Shown here: positions 1 through 8,970 of the stretch, piece by piece
Numbering within the stretch: position 1 is the first letter of the stretch
Layout: every line of letters begins with the position of its first letter
Assembly: GCA_016793325.1 (NCBI GenBank)
Contig: JAEUKI010000032.1
Coordinates: forward strand, 1-64,000
Direction: 5' to 3'
From: Myxococcales bacterium
GTDB lineage: Bacteria; Myxococcota_A; Polyangia; Polyangiales; Ga0077539
Length of the DNA stretch: 64,000 bases
Notes under the pieces: model-generated
Told to the model about the DNA's origin: nothing
Databases searched by the model: none
What the model saw: the letters and a program-made list of their open reading frames with translations, nothing else
Position numbers and translations under genes: made by a program

Positions 1-486
1 GACGAACACGATGAATCGTCGTCGCGTGGGATCCGAAGTGCGCCGTTCGCGGTGCGCCTCGACCGCGGCGCGGAGACCCTCGAACGAAGGAGTAGCGCCC
101 GCTCGCTCGGGCCCGCTCGGAAAACGTGCGAGAATGCTGCCAATGTCCTCGGTCATGTCAATGGCTGGTCGAGGCTCGACTCGGCACCACGTCTGCGGTG
201 TCGACCCAATTGGAAAAAAGGCCATCCCAACGCGCGCGAAGCCTTGCAATTGCGGGAGTGTTTGCCGCAGTGCGCGATCGAGCGCGTTCCAATAGGTCAC
301 GCCCTCCGCATTGGTGTTGCTCATGCTCCCCGACCGATCGACAACGAAGATGATCTCTGGCTGATCGGGCACGAACTCCACGATGCACGGGATCGTGAGG
401 CCCGTCTTCGAACCGCAGCTCTCTTGGGCCACGAGAAGCGCGCTCAGCGCCGCCACTCCCAGTCGTCCGACCCTACGCTGCATCAT
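1..486 (-). CDS. vWA-domain secreted protein, tandem paralogue copy 1 (3' part off the left edge)
   Basis: Only the first 162 codons lie in the window; the reading frame is open at base 1. The N-terminus (two Met codons at 486 and 483) is a short signal-like segment ending in the motif SCGSKTGL, followed by a von Willebrand factor A domain whose MIDAS loop reads VVDRSGSM with the first Asp near residue 50. The sequence continues collinearly with the three full paralogues near 5.3-8.8 kb, up to just before the TDGG motif where the window ends. vWA domains bind ligands through a divalent metal; the ligand here is unknown. The segment upstream of the start resembles that of the copy at 8778, including the paired palindrome. 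Identity as a vWA protein is sure; export as a lipoprotein is uncertain because QESC is a poor lipobox. Confidence 0.85.
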   Translation of the reverse strand, partial: MMQRRVGRLGVAALSALLVAQESCGSKTGLTIPCIVEFVPDQPEIIFVVDRSGSMSNTNAEGVTYWNALDRALRQTLPQLQGFARVGMAFFPIGSTPQTWCRVEPRPAIDMTEDIGSILARFPSGPERAGATPSFEGLRAAVEAHRERRTSDPTRRRFIVFV

Positions 487-545
487 GGGGACGATTCGAT
501 CACGGCGAGGCCCGCGCGACTCCCCTCGTTTCCAGCATTTTTCGA

Positions 546-584
546 GCGGACCGATCGGGCCGCAGGGAGGACCGATCGGGCCGC
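546..584. repeat. Paired GGACCGATCGG palindrome repeat, diverged copy 1
   Basis: Two copies of GCGGACCGATCGGGCCGC-like palindrome separated by about 6 bases. It is a diverged member of the family that occurs in identical 37-bp form at 8869-8905 and 30197-30233. It lies about 60 bases upstream of the start of the first vWA gene and 84 bases past the end of the WD40-like gene. Confidence 0.75.
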
Positions 585-667
585 TCGCGATTCGCTGAGA
601 AAATCGAGGTTTGCGTGCGCCGCTGCGCGTCGGTGCGTCGGATCGTACGCTCCGCGCTCTCCGCGCG

Positions 668-2581
668 TCACCCTTGCGCATCGCGCGGGCGCGATGCGTC
701 GCGGGCGCTGTAGCGCTCGCGCAGGACGTACACAGCGCCGCGCCTGCTGACAACAACGAGCGCGGCCCCGTCTGCGGAGAGCGCGATCGACTCGACGCCG
801 TCTCCGTCGCGGCTCATCGTGACGGATCCCAGCGACGACCCGTCGAACGAGCGGAGCTCGACGCGCTCGCGCCGCGACCCATCGAGAGCATCGCCGAGGT
901 GCGCGGCGAGCACGGGCGCGTCGCGCGCGATCACGACGCCGAGGATCGGCGCGTCGCTGCGCCATTCCGAGCGCTTCCCGTTGGCCCGATCGACGATGAG
1001 CTGGTGCGCCCGGTCGGGGCTCGCCTCTTGTCGCGTCACAGCGCCGAAGCGGTTCAACGCGCAGGGGTAAGCGCTCGACGCGAAGACCTCAGCGTCTCGG
1101 ACGCCGCCATCGATCGAGAGTCTCGAGACCGCGCGCTCGGTCGCGAGCAGCACGCTGTCGCCGTCGAAGCAGGCTAGCTTCGAGAGCCACGCTCGTTCTC
1201 CCGTCGCATCGCCGATGATCGACGCGAGCGCGACGAGCCATCGCTTCGCGCCTCGTTCGTCGCGCGTCGTGCGATCGATCAGGGCCCAACGCCCGTCTGG
1301 ATGGCACCCGAGCACGCGACGATCGTGCGGCGCGAGCGGTCGCTCGGACACGAGCTCGAGCTGCGCGTCCGCACACGAAAACTGTTGGACCCATCGCTGC
1401 TCCGAGTCGTCGCTCGCGGTCGCGACGACCGCTGTGTCGCCGCGGATCCAGTGCAGGTCGAGCGCGCGAACGACCCGCTCGTCGAGCAGTGATGTACGGC
1501 GCGCGTCCCAAAGGCAACAGCGTCCATCGACGTGCGTCGTGAGCGTCGTGCTTGCGTCTCGGTTGGGCCAAGCCCGAAGGGCGCGCCCGCGCAGCTCGTC
1601 TGTGACGTGCTCGCCTGTTTCGAGGTCGATGACCGAGACGTTGTTCGCATGGCGCTCCCCGTCGCAGAACACAACCCACCGCCCCGAGTGATCGAGGACC
1701 TCGACGAAACCTGACCGCGCTTGCTCCGAGAGCACCTTCGCGACCGTCGTCGGGAGCCAGCGGCCGTGGCGCTCGGACTCGTGGCCCATCCCAACGGGGT
1801 GGTGGAGCACCGCGCCCCCGCGGTCGCTGAGAAAAGCATGAAGCTCGACGCACGTATCGTCGCGCCAGCGAAACACAACGCCGTCGACCGCGCGCTGTTC
1901 GTCGTGGCGTTCGCGCAGAAGCAGCAGGTGGTCGGCGTCGAGCACGATCGGAGCAGGGTGCGTGTCGATCCCCTGGATCCGCGGGTCTGCGACGCGCAGT
2001 CGGCACAGCTCGGCGCCGTCGAGGCTCGCGAAGACGAAGCCGCGGAGCGCGAGGGAGGCTTCGTCGCGTTCGAGACACAGCAAAGCATCGTCGTCGATGA
2101 CCTTCGCAGCGTCGCTGCGAACCTCGCGCACGAGGCCGTCGGAACGCACGACCCAGGCTTCACCATCCAGGTGCGCGAGCGCCGCACCGCGGTCGAACCT
2201 CGCTTCGACGAACGGACCGAAGGTCGCGTGCCAGACAGTTGTCCCGCTGCGGCCTTGCGAGCGTCGACACAGCGTGCGCTGCCCCGATGCGAGCTCGACG
2301 CGCCAGAGGTTCCAGCGTGCGCCGTCGCCTTCGATGGAGACGAGCGTGTCGTCGTCGACGAAGCGCGCGCCGGCGAAGGTCGACAAGGGAGCGATCGCGG
2401 ATCGCACGAAGCAGTCGCTGTGGTCGATCAACGAGCGTCGCCAGATCGAGCCGTCGCGCGCGACGACGTGGACCGTCGTTTGGTCGCTCGAAATCCTGCC
2501 ATCGACGACGTCGTCTGGGTACGCGTGCGGCTCGATCAGCGTCGCGTCGAGCGACCATCGGTCTGCTTCGAAGCGGCTCAC
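668..2581 (-). CDS. WD40/beta-propeller-like repeat protein
   Basis: 637 residues from a GTG start. No signal peptide is evident, so the protein is probably cytoplasmic. The sequence consists of repeated blade-like units with phrases such as DGSIWRRSL, DGRWALIDRTT and SADGAALVVVSRRGAVYVL, typical of WD40-like or quinoprotein-type propellers that act as binding scaffolds. No catalytic motif is recognised. It lies between vWA copy 1 and a long lipoprotein gene on the same strand. The opposite-strand reading frame over the same region is long but low-complexity and Arg-rich, so this strand is preferred. A specific family cannot be named by eye. Confidence 0.75.
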   Translation of the reverse strand: MSRFEADRWSLDATLIEPHAYPDDVVDGRISSDQTTVHVVARDGSIWRRSLIDHSDCFVRSAIAPLSTFAGARFVDDDTLVSIEGDGARWNLWRVELASGQRTLCRRSQGRSGTTVWHATFGPFVEARFDRGAALAHLDGEAWVVRSDGLVREVRSDAAKVIDDDALLCLERDEASLALRGFVFASLDGAELCRLRVADPRIQGIDTHPAPIVLDADHLLLLRERHDEQRAVDGVVFRWRDDTCVELHAFLSDRGGAVLHHPVGMGHESERHGRWLPTTVAKVLSEQARSGFVEVLDHSGRWVVFCDGERHANNVSVIDLETGEHVTDELRGRALRAWPNRDASTTLTTHVDGRCCLWDARRTSLLDERVVRALDLHWIRGDTAVVATASDDSEQRWVQQFSCADAQLELVSERPLAPHDRRVLGCHPDGRWALIDRTTRDERGAKRWLVALASIIGDATGERAWLSKLACFDGDSVLLATERAVSRLSIDGGVRDAEVFASSAYPCALNRFGAVTRQEASPDRAHQLIVDRANGKRSEWRSDAPILGVVIARDAPVLAAHLGDALDGSRRERVELRSFDGSSLGSVTMSRDGDGVESIALSADGAALVVVSRRGAVYVLRERYSARDASRPRDAQG

Positions 2582-2960
2582 GATCGACGCATCCTACCGC
2601 GGCGATGCCTTCCGGTGGCGCTCGGGCTGAGCGGCTCGGGAGACCGAACGCGCCGCTCGAACACGCGCGCTTCGTGAGACGCTGCGGCGAAGTCGATGGG
2701 GGTGTTGCGTTCGCGGTCCTCGATGCTGCGCGGTTGTTGCGAGCGCGAGCTTCGGTCGAACCCCACGCTCGCGCGCGTCGCATCCGCACGGTTCGTGATC
2801 GATGCTGCCGGCTGCGTGAACGAGCGGCGCGCGAGCAGGCTCGATCAGCTCGAGGCTGTGCGCGCGTGCGTGAGGGGAGAGCCTACGCCGGATGGTGTTT
2901 TCTGCGCCGCTGAACTCGCTCGAAACCCGCAGCCCGCCAAGGGGTCGGGGCTCCGCCGCG
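2582..2960. other. Intergenic stretch without a recognisable gene
   Basis: About 380 bases between the stop of the 739-aa lipoprotein gene and the start of the WD40-like gene. The short open frames on both strands are Arg/Ser-rich and lack signal peptides, domains or convincing ribosome binding sites. It probably holds the promoter of the WD40-like gene; no clear promoter or terminator was identified. Confidence 0.5.
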
Positions 2961-5180
2961 CTACAGGTTGTTGTCGCTGATCGTCACGGGAATCGCCGGC
3001 GTCGAGCACCCACCGGACGACGAGCCCGTGTAGAAGTACCCGCGCCAGCGACGGTTGCCGCTGTGGTTGCCCCACGCGTCGAGGACACGGTAGTCGATCT
3101 CGTAGTCGGCGTTGGCGATGTTGCTGTCGAGCTTCCCCGGATAGGGCCGGATGCACTCGTCGCTGCCGTTGCCGTACGTGTACGTGTGGAGCAACGTGCC
3201 CGACGGCCAGTCGTACACGCGGATGTAGAACACCTGCACCGAGAACTCGGTCGAGCAGGTGTCCGAGAAGCTCCCGGTGACAGGAGCGCAGGCTACGGGG
3301 ACGTTTTGACTGGGTTCGATGGCGGACGTTCCCCAGCCGCACACGGGGGTGATGACCGTCGAGGTGATCGATGGATCGGTCGTGTCGATCGCGCGCAGCA
3401 GTCTCGTGTCGGTCGCGGTCCACACATCACGTGACGACGCGAACGTCACCACGTGCCCTGGGTGCGTCGACGACTCGAGCGGAACGTTGACCGTGATCGA
3501 CGACGCGTTGTGCAGGACCGCTTGGTACTCGTCGCTCGGAGCCCAGAGCCAAGTGGTGTGCGTTCCGACGCCCGAGACGCCCGAGGTGGCGCTCGCGCTC
3601 AACGACACCGTCGCGCCGCCGGGGCCCGTGCACTCGGGCATGGTGTTCGACACGCTGGTGATCGTCGCCGTGGGGCGGTCCTGCGGAGCCTTCAGCTCGA
3701 GGTGCACCTTGATGAGCAGGTCATTGGCCGTGTCCGCGAAGGCGACATCCATGACCACGTCCGAGCCGGACTTGGTGATGAACGGCGCTGGCGACGACAC
3801 AAAGTTCTGAAGGAGTCGCCATTGCGGATTTCCGTTGAGGTCGATGCGGATCTGGATGGTGCCAGACGACGGTTCGAACTCGAACTTGTTCGTCGACGAG
3901 TTCCATGTGCCGTGCCAGACGTCATCGAGGCGCGCGAAGGTGTTCTCGACCGTCTGTCCCAGGTAGGTCGTGGCGGCTCGCTGCGTCACCTGGAGATCCG
4001 AGACCGTGAAGATCCCGCCCGCGTTGGTGTCGACCGACGCGCGGGCATCGACCGCGACCGTGACTCCATTGCTGGAATCCGAGAGCTTCTCGACACGCAC
4101 CGTGCTCGTCGTGTCCGAAGGCGTGTTCGTGTAGAGGTTTCCACGCGGCGCGTTGCCCGGGTCGAACGTGTTGGGCAGCACGCCGTTCGGGATGCAGGTG
4201 CCGCCGTCTGCGGTAGCAACGGCGCGCGACTCTTCGCAGTCGGCGCGGGCGAAGCACATCCAGAGCGGGCGCGTTCCCTCGGCTTCAGGCCCCGCTTCGC
4301 CTCCGTCGGCGCTCGCGTCGGGCAGAGGTGCGGCGCCGTCGAGCCCATTGCCCACAACTTGTGCCCAGTTGCGGATTGGCCCGAGCATTGCGCAGTACGC
4401 GCCGTACGTCTCGTTGACGTCGCCACGAAACGCCCCTGCGTCGGGCATCGAGGAACCATACGCGCTCGCGCAAAACGCCTGGTCAGCAAGCATCAGGCGT
4501 TTCGAACAAGACAACTCTTCAGCAAATGCTGCCCATTGTCGGCCGGGACTCGATTGAACGACGTCAGGCCCGCTATCCGGACCAGCATCGACGTCGAACT
4601 CGCGACGATGTTCACTGCATCGGCCGGCATCGGGAATGCCGGCTGAACAATGAGCAGCGCGGAGCGCACTGATTTGCGATGGAGTGTAGCCGCGACCGCT
4701 CGGAGCTGGCGAGCCGAGTTCTGGAGTTCCGAAATAGCACACACTATCGTTGTCCAGAGAACGATTGCTCGGCGCCGTATCGATCCGGCCGAGTTGATCA
4801 GGGAGCGCGCGGCTCGCGACGCACGAGCGCACGGGGTCGGCACCGCCGCCCATGTTGTGACCAACGCAGTGCACCGTGCGCGTCGCGCCGTTGCGGTCGA
4901 AGATCGAGAGGGAGGAAGATGGGCGTTGTGTCACTGCATCGCAACCAGTCCCCCAGCGAGCAAATTCACCGGTCGACGCGTTAATGCAGAACGGTTGATT
5001 GCCACACATTCCGCACTGGCAGACACTGGACACTGTCGCGTGGTGGAGTGTTGGTACGATTAGGCCAGTCTTCGCGCCGCATGCGGACATAAGCGCCAAA
5101 GCAATCAGCCAGCCAAAGAACTGAAATAGCGATGTGCTCGAGGGTAAATCGCGACGATGCTTTCTCATGACGATCTCCAA
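2961..5180 (-). CDS. Large secreted lipoprotein with CGAKTGL N-terminus
   Basis: 739 residues, or 735 if the second Met (codon 5, after EIV) is used. A basic n-region and hydrophobic stretch (FFGWLIALALMSAC) lead to a plausible lipobox at MSAC, directly followed by GAKTGL. The same C-G-[SA]-K-T-G-L motif opens the neighbouring vWA proteins. Further on there is a Cys-rich segment (CQCGMCGNQPFC), a DAG-rich linker near residue 200, and a C-terminal half with beta-rich, Ig-like or HYR-like character ending in a Thr/Ser-rich tail. The protein is likely anchored in the outer membrane and surface exposed. No enzymatic motif is seen. Codon use in the first third looks less GC-rich than its neighbours. 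Confidence 0.75.
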   Translation of the reverse strand: MEIVMRKHRRDLPSSTSLFQFFGWLIALALMSACGAKTGLIVPTLHHATVSSVCQCGMCGNQPFCINASTGEFARWGTGCDAVTQRPSSSLSIFDRNGATRTVHCVGHNMGGGADPVRSCVASRALPDQLGRIDTAPSNRSLDNDSVCYFGTPELGSPAPSGRGYTPSQISALRAAHCSAGIPDAGRCSEHRREFDVDAGPDSGPDVVQSSPGRQWAAFAEELSCSKRLMLADQAFCASAYGSSMPDAGAFRGDVNETYGAYCAMLGPIRNWAQVVGNGLDGAAPLPDASADGGEAGPEAEGTRPLWMCFARADCEESRAVATADGGTCIPNGVLPNTFDPGNAPRGNLYTNTPSDTTSTVRVEKLSDSSNGVTVAVDARASVDTNAGGIFTVSDLQVTQRAATTYLGQTVENTFARLDDVWHGTWNSSTNKFEFEPSSGTIQIRIDLNGNPQWRLLQNFVSSPAPFITKSGSDVVMDVAFADTANDLLIKVHLELKAPQDRPTATITSVSNTMPECTGPGGATVSLSASATSGVSGVGTHTTWLWAPSDEYQAVLHNASSITVNVPLESSTHPGHVVTFASSRDVWTATDTRLLRAIDTTDPSITSTVITPVCGWGTSAIEPSQNVPVACAPVTGSFSDTCSTEFSVQVFYIRVYDWPSGTLLHTYTYGNGSDECIRPYPGKLDSNIANADYEIDYRVLDAWGNHSGNRRWRGYFYTGSSSGGCSTPAIPVTISDNNL

Positions 5181-5278
5181 TGTTTCGAATACGGGGAAAC
5201 AATGCGCACGAGGGCCCCCGCCACCCTCGAATGCTGTGTGGCAACACTACGACCTCATCTGAATCAACCCACCCGCAA

Positions 5279-6343
5279 TCACTCTGGCGGCAGGCACCTC
5301 CCTTCTGCAGGTGTGTACCAGCGGCGGATGTTGCTTTCGACTGCTCGTTGACAGGCGCTTCCGAACAGCCGAATACGTGTGTTCGAAGCGTCAGTCCAAT
5401 TCCACCCGTTGCGCTCAGTTGAATCTCGCTCGATGCTCGTTCCCTCGTGGTACAGGCGCTCGCCTACGATCGCTCGATCGTTCTGCCTCGCGAGAAAACA
5501 GGTCGCGATCTCTTGGATCGGTCGCGACAGCGCTGTCTCGATCTCTCGCGTGTTCGTCGCTGCGAGATAACGAGGACTCGTTGGATTACCTCGGCCACCC
5601 GCTTCCGCGATCTCGTCTAGGAAGCGACGATAGATCATCTCGTTGCGGGGCGAGAAGCTCATGCCCACGAGTCCGATTACGAACGTGTCGATCCCTTCGC
5701 TTTGAGCTTGCCTCAACAGACTGAGGATTCGTTCGTCATCCAAGCAGGCGATGCGACCGATTGTCGGGTTTCGAATACACGCGTCCTCTGTATCCATCAG
5801 GAGGCATGTGCATCGATCGAGGGCGTGCTGTTCGTTGCAGCCAGCGCCCCCGTCGGTGACGAGCACGACGAATCGTCGTCGCTGAGAATCAGTTCTACGG
5901 CGCTCGCGGTGCTCCGAAATTGCTGCAGCGAGGCCGTCAAAGGTGGGCGTGCCGCCCGCTGGTTCTGGACCGGCAGGAAACCGCGCAAGAATTGTCGAGA
6001 TGTTCTCTGTGACGTCGATCGCAGGGCGCGGCTCAGCGCGGCACCAAGTCTGTGGCGTGGACCCAACGGGAAAAAACGCCATCCCAACGCGAGCAAATCC
6101 CTGCAATTGCGGGAGCGTCTGTCGCAGGGCTCGATCGAGCGCGGTCCAATAGGTCACGCCCTCGGCGTTGATCTCCGTCATGCTCCCCGATCGATCAACG
6201 ACGAAGATGATCTCTGGCTGATCGGGCACGAACTCCACCGTGCACGGCACGTACAGGCCCGTCTTCGAACCGCAGCTCTCTTGGGCCGCGACCAGCGCGC
6301 TCAGCGCCGCCACTCCCAGTCGTCCGACCCTACGCTGCCTCAT
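5279..6343 (-). CDS. vWA-domain secreted protein, tandem paralogue copy 2
   Basis: 354 residues. The N-terminus MRQRRVGRLG plus a hydrophobic run ends at ESCGSKTGL, then the vWA domain starts with FVVDRSGSM (MIDAS DxSxS, first Asp near residue 50). The domain includes GTPTFDG and the LVTDGG strand near residue 160. After the domain come a Cys pair (RCTC) and a conserved tail ending EGRCLPPE. It differs from the other copies in a few variable stretches, for example around the NEQHALDRCTC region and the segment after AFFP. It is one of four paralogues on the same strand, two of which lie directly upstream; their ligands are unknown. Confidence 0.9.
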   Translation of the reverse strand: MRQRRVGRLGVAALSALVAAQESCGSKTGLYVPCTVEFVPDQPEIIFVVDRSGSMTEINAEGVTYWTALDRALRQTLPQLQGFARVGMAFFPVGSTPQTWCRAEPRPAIDVTENISTILARFPAGPEPAGGTPTFDGLAAAISEHRERRRTDSQRRRFVVLVTDGGAGCNEQHALDRCTCLLMDTEDACIRNPTIGRIACLDDERILSLLRQAQSEGIDTFVIGLVGMSFSPRNEMIYRRFLDEIAEAGGRGNPTSPRYLAATNTREIETALSRPIQEIATCFLARQNDRAIVGERLYHEGTSIERDSTERNGWNWTDASNTRIRLFGSACQRAVESNIRRWYTPAEGRCLPPE

Positions 6344-6602
6344 GGGTCTATTCCATCACGCCAGAACACGAGCGGCAACCCAAACCGAGCGACGATCGCG
6401 AAACAACACCGCCGTAGTCACTCGCGCTCGATTGGCGGCAGGTTTGGTGTGGCTACCTGAACGCGAGTGATTCGGAGAGCGGACGAGCTCCGAGCGCGCG
6501 CTCTGCGGTATTGCCAACTGTGCGACGAGCAACGCGCTGCCGAGCACTATGGGGGGCGCCGACGCGCCCGCCGCGCGTCGCCCTGAATCGACCCGTCCGA
6601 AG
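6344..6602. other. Spacer between vWA copies 2 and 3
   Basis: About 260 bases with no convincing gene. The roughly 45 bases next to the start of copy 2 (CATCACGCCAGAACACG and following) resemble those upstream of copy 3, so the duplication unit included the upstream segment. The rest is not shared between copies. Confidence 0.5.
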
Positions 6603-7667
6603 TCACTCCGGTGGCAGACACCTTCCAACGGCGGGTGTGTACCAGCGGCGGATGTTGCTTTCGACCGCTCGTTGACAGGCGCTTCCGAAAAGCCGAATGC
6701 GCGTGTTCGATGCGTCAGTCCAGTTCCAACCGTTCCGCTCGGTTGGGTCTCGCTCGATGCTCGTTCCCTCGTGGTACAGGCGTTCGCCTACGATCGCTCG
6801 ATTGCTCTGTCTCGCGAGAAAACAGGTCGCGATCTCTTGAATCGGTCGAGACAGCGCCGTCTCGATCTCTCGTGTGTTCGTTGCTGCGAGGTAGCGAGGA
6901 CTCGTTGGATTGCCTCGCCCTCCCGCTTCCGCGATCTCGTCGAGGAAGCGCCGGAAGATCATCTCGTTGCGAGGCGAGAAGCTCATACCCACGAGCCCGA
7001 TCACGAACGTGTCGATCTCTTCGATCCGGGCCTGACGAAGTAACTCGAGAATCCGCTCGTCGTCCAGGCACGATGTCCGGCCGATATCTGGATTTCTGAC
7101 ACAGGCTTCAGGGTCGCTCAACGCAAGACAGGTGCAGCGTTCGAGTGAATGTTGCTCGTTGCACGCTGCCCCGCCGTCGGTGACCAATACAATGAACCGG
7201 CGTCGTGTTGGATCCGATACTCGCCGCTCGCGATGCGCGTCAACCGCCGCGCGAAGTCCATCGAAGGTCGGCGTCCCTCCCGCGCGCTCGGGACCGGTCG
7301 GAAACCGCTCGAGGATCGAGTTCATGTTTTCGGTCAGATCGATCGCGGGTCGTGCCGCCGCTCGACAACCAAGCGGCTCTCCCGAGCCGATCGGAAAAAA
7401 GGCCATTCCCACGCGCGCGAAATCTTGTAGCTGTGGGAGCGTTTGTCGCAGGGCTCGATCGAGTGCGGTCCAATAGGTCACGCCCTCGGCGTTGATCTCG
7501 CCCATACTCCCCGACCGATCGACAACGAAGATGATCTCCGGCTGGTCGGGCACGAACTCCACTGTGCACGGCACATGCAGGCCCGTCTTCGAACCGCAGC
7601 TCTCTTGGGCCGCGAGGAGCGCGCTCAGTGCCGCCACTCCCAGTCGTCCGACCCTGCGCTGCATCAC
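6603..7667 (-). CDS. vWA-domain secreted protein, tandem paralogue copy 3
   Basis: 354 residues, starting at a GTG (7667) followed immediately by ATG. Layout is the same as copy 2: signal-like segment, SCGSKTGL, MIDAS motif VVDRSGSMGEINAEG, LVTDGGAACN, an FVIGLVGMSFSPRNEM strand, and the C-terminal WNWTDASNTRIRLFGSACQ block ending GRCLPPE. The last 120 residues are almost the same as in copies 2 and 4, while the segment around residues 95-200 is more variable. The gene ends 259 bases before the start of copy 2. Secretion is likely; lipid attachment is uncertain because QESC does not fit a lipobox. Confidence 0.9.
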   Translation of the reverse strand: MMQRRVGRLGVAALSALLAAQESCGSKTGLHVPCTVEFVPDQPEIIFVVDRSGSMGEINAEGVTYWTALDRALRQTLPQLQDFARVGMAFFPIGSGEPLGCRAAARPAIDLTENMNSILERFPTGPERAGGTPTFDGLRAAVDAHRERRVSDPTRRRFIVLVTDGGAACNEQHSLERCTCLALSDPEACVRNPDIGRTSCLDDERILELLRQARIEEIDTFVIGLVGMSFSPRNEMIFRRFLDEIAEAGGRGNPTSPRYLAATNTREIETALSRPIQEIATCFLARQSNRAIVGERLYHEGTSIERDPTERNGWNWTDASNTRIRLFGSACQRAVESNIRRWYTPAVGRCLPPE

Positions 7668-7713
7668 GCACTCATTCGATCACACCAAAACACGCACGGC
7701 AACCCACGCGCAA

Positions 7714-8778
7714 TCACTCTGGGGGCAGACACCTCCCTTCTGCCGGTGTGTACCAACGACGGACGTTGCTCTCGACTGCGCGCTGACAAGCGCTTCCAAA
7801 CAGCCGAATCCGTGTGTTCGATGCGTCGGTCCAGTTCCAACCGTTCCGCTCGGTTGGGTCTCGTGCGACGCTCGTTCCCTCGTGGTACAAGCGATCGCCT
7901 ACGATTGCTCGATCGCTCTGTCTCGCGAGAAAACAGGTCGCGATCTCTTGAATCGGTCGCGATAGCGCCGCCTCGATCTCTCGTGTGTTCGTTGCTGCGA
8001 GGTAGCGAGGACTCGTTGCATTGCTGCGACCGCCAGCCTCTGCGACCTCGTCCAGGAAGCGCCGGTAGATCATTTCATCTCGCGGAGAGAAGCTCATCCC
8101 AACCAAGCCAATTACGAAGGTCTCGATGCCTTCGAGTTTTGCCTGCCTGACGAGACTCAGCACTCGTTCGTCATCGAGGCAAGAGGCGCGACCTATCGTC
8201 GGGTTTCTTACGCAAGTTTCTGGGTCCGAAAAGATGATGCACGTACAGCGTTCCAGTGAGTGCTCCGCATTGCACGCCGCTCCGCCATCGGTAACAAGTA
8301 CAACAAATCGGCGGCGTGTTGGATCGACCGTTCTTCGCTCTTGGTGCGATTCGACTGCGGCGCGAAGGCCCTCGAACGTTGGAGTTCCTCCCTCCCGCTC
8401 TGGCCCACTCGGCAGTTGTGAAAGGATGCTCTGCATATCGTCTGTGCTTCCAATCGTTGGCCGACGCTCCGCGACGCACTGCGTCGCGCTGGTGGATCCA
8501 GCGGGAAAAAACGCCATCCCAACGCGAGCAAAGCCCTGCAGTTGCGGGAGCGTTTGTCGCAGCGCGCGATCGAGCGCGGTCCAATAGGTGATCCCCTCGG
8601 CGTTTCGGCTACCCATACTGCCCGACCGATCGACAACGAAGATGATCTCTGGCTGATCGGGCACGAACTCCACTGTGCACGGGATCGTGAGGCCCGTCTT
8701 CGAACCGCAGCTCTCTTGGGCCGCGACCAGCGCGCTCAGCGCCGCCACACCCAGTCGTCCGACCCTACGCTGCCTCAT
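7714..8778 (-). CDS. vWA-domain secreted protein, tandem paralogue copy 4
   Basis: 354 residues from an ATG at 8778. The same architecture as copies 2 and 3, with the MIDAS loop in VVDRSGSMGSRNAEG and LVTDGGAACN. Variable positions relative to the other copies cluster after AFFPAGST and in the CTCIIFSDPETC segment. The gene ends 46 bases upstream of copy 3, so copies 4 and 3 are probably co-transcribed. Its upstream region carries the paired GGGACCGATCGGTCCC palindrome and resembles the region upstream of copy 1. Confidence 0.9.
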   Translation of the reverse strand: MRQRRVGRLGVAALSALVAAQESCGSKTGLTIPCTVEFVPDQPEIIFVVDRSGSMGSRNAEGITYWTALDRALRQTLPQLQGFARVGMAFFPAGSTSATQCVAERRPTIGSTDDMQSILSQLPSGPEREGGTPTFEGLRAAVESHQERRTVDPTRRRFVVLVTDGGAACNAEHSLERCTCIIFSDPETCVRNPTIGRASCLDDERVLSLVRQAKLEGIETFVIGLVGMSFSPRDEMIYRRFLDEVAEAGGRSNATSPRYLAATNTREIEAALSRPIQEIATCFLARQSDRAIVGDRLYHEGTSVARDPTERNGWNWTDASNTRIRLFGSACQRAVESNVRRWYTPAEGRCLPPE

Positions 8779-8868
8779 GGGGGCGATTCGATCATGCGGA
8801 GGCTCTCGCGAACACTCGTGCGGCCGCTGAGCCCGCTCGACCCACGCTGTTTTTCAGCGTTTCTCGCT

Positions 8869-8905
8869 GGGACCGATCGGTCCCAGGTGAGGACCGATCG
8901 GTCCC
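8869..8905. repeat. Paired GGGACCGATCGGTCCC palindrome repeat, copy 2
   Basis: A 37-bp unit made of the 16-bp perfect palindrome GGGACCGATCGGTCCC, the spacer AGGTGA, and a second 15-bp copy. It is identical base for base to 30197-30233. It sits between the stop of the metallo-hydrolase gene and the start of vWA copy 4, where it could act as a transcription terminator, an operator or simply a mobile repeat. Similarity to the other copies extends about 25 bases beyond the palindromes on the vWA side. Confidence 0.85.
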
Positions 8906-8970
8906 AACGCGACGTGCCGAGGCGTGCGCGCGTCGCGTCGGTCCCACCAACGACGCCGAAACACACGCTT

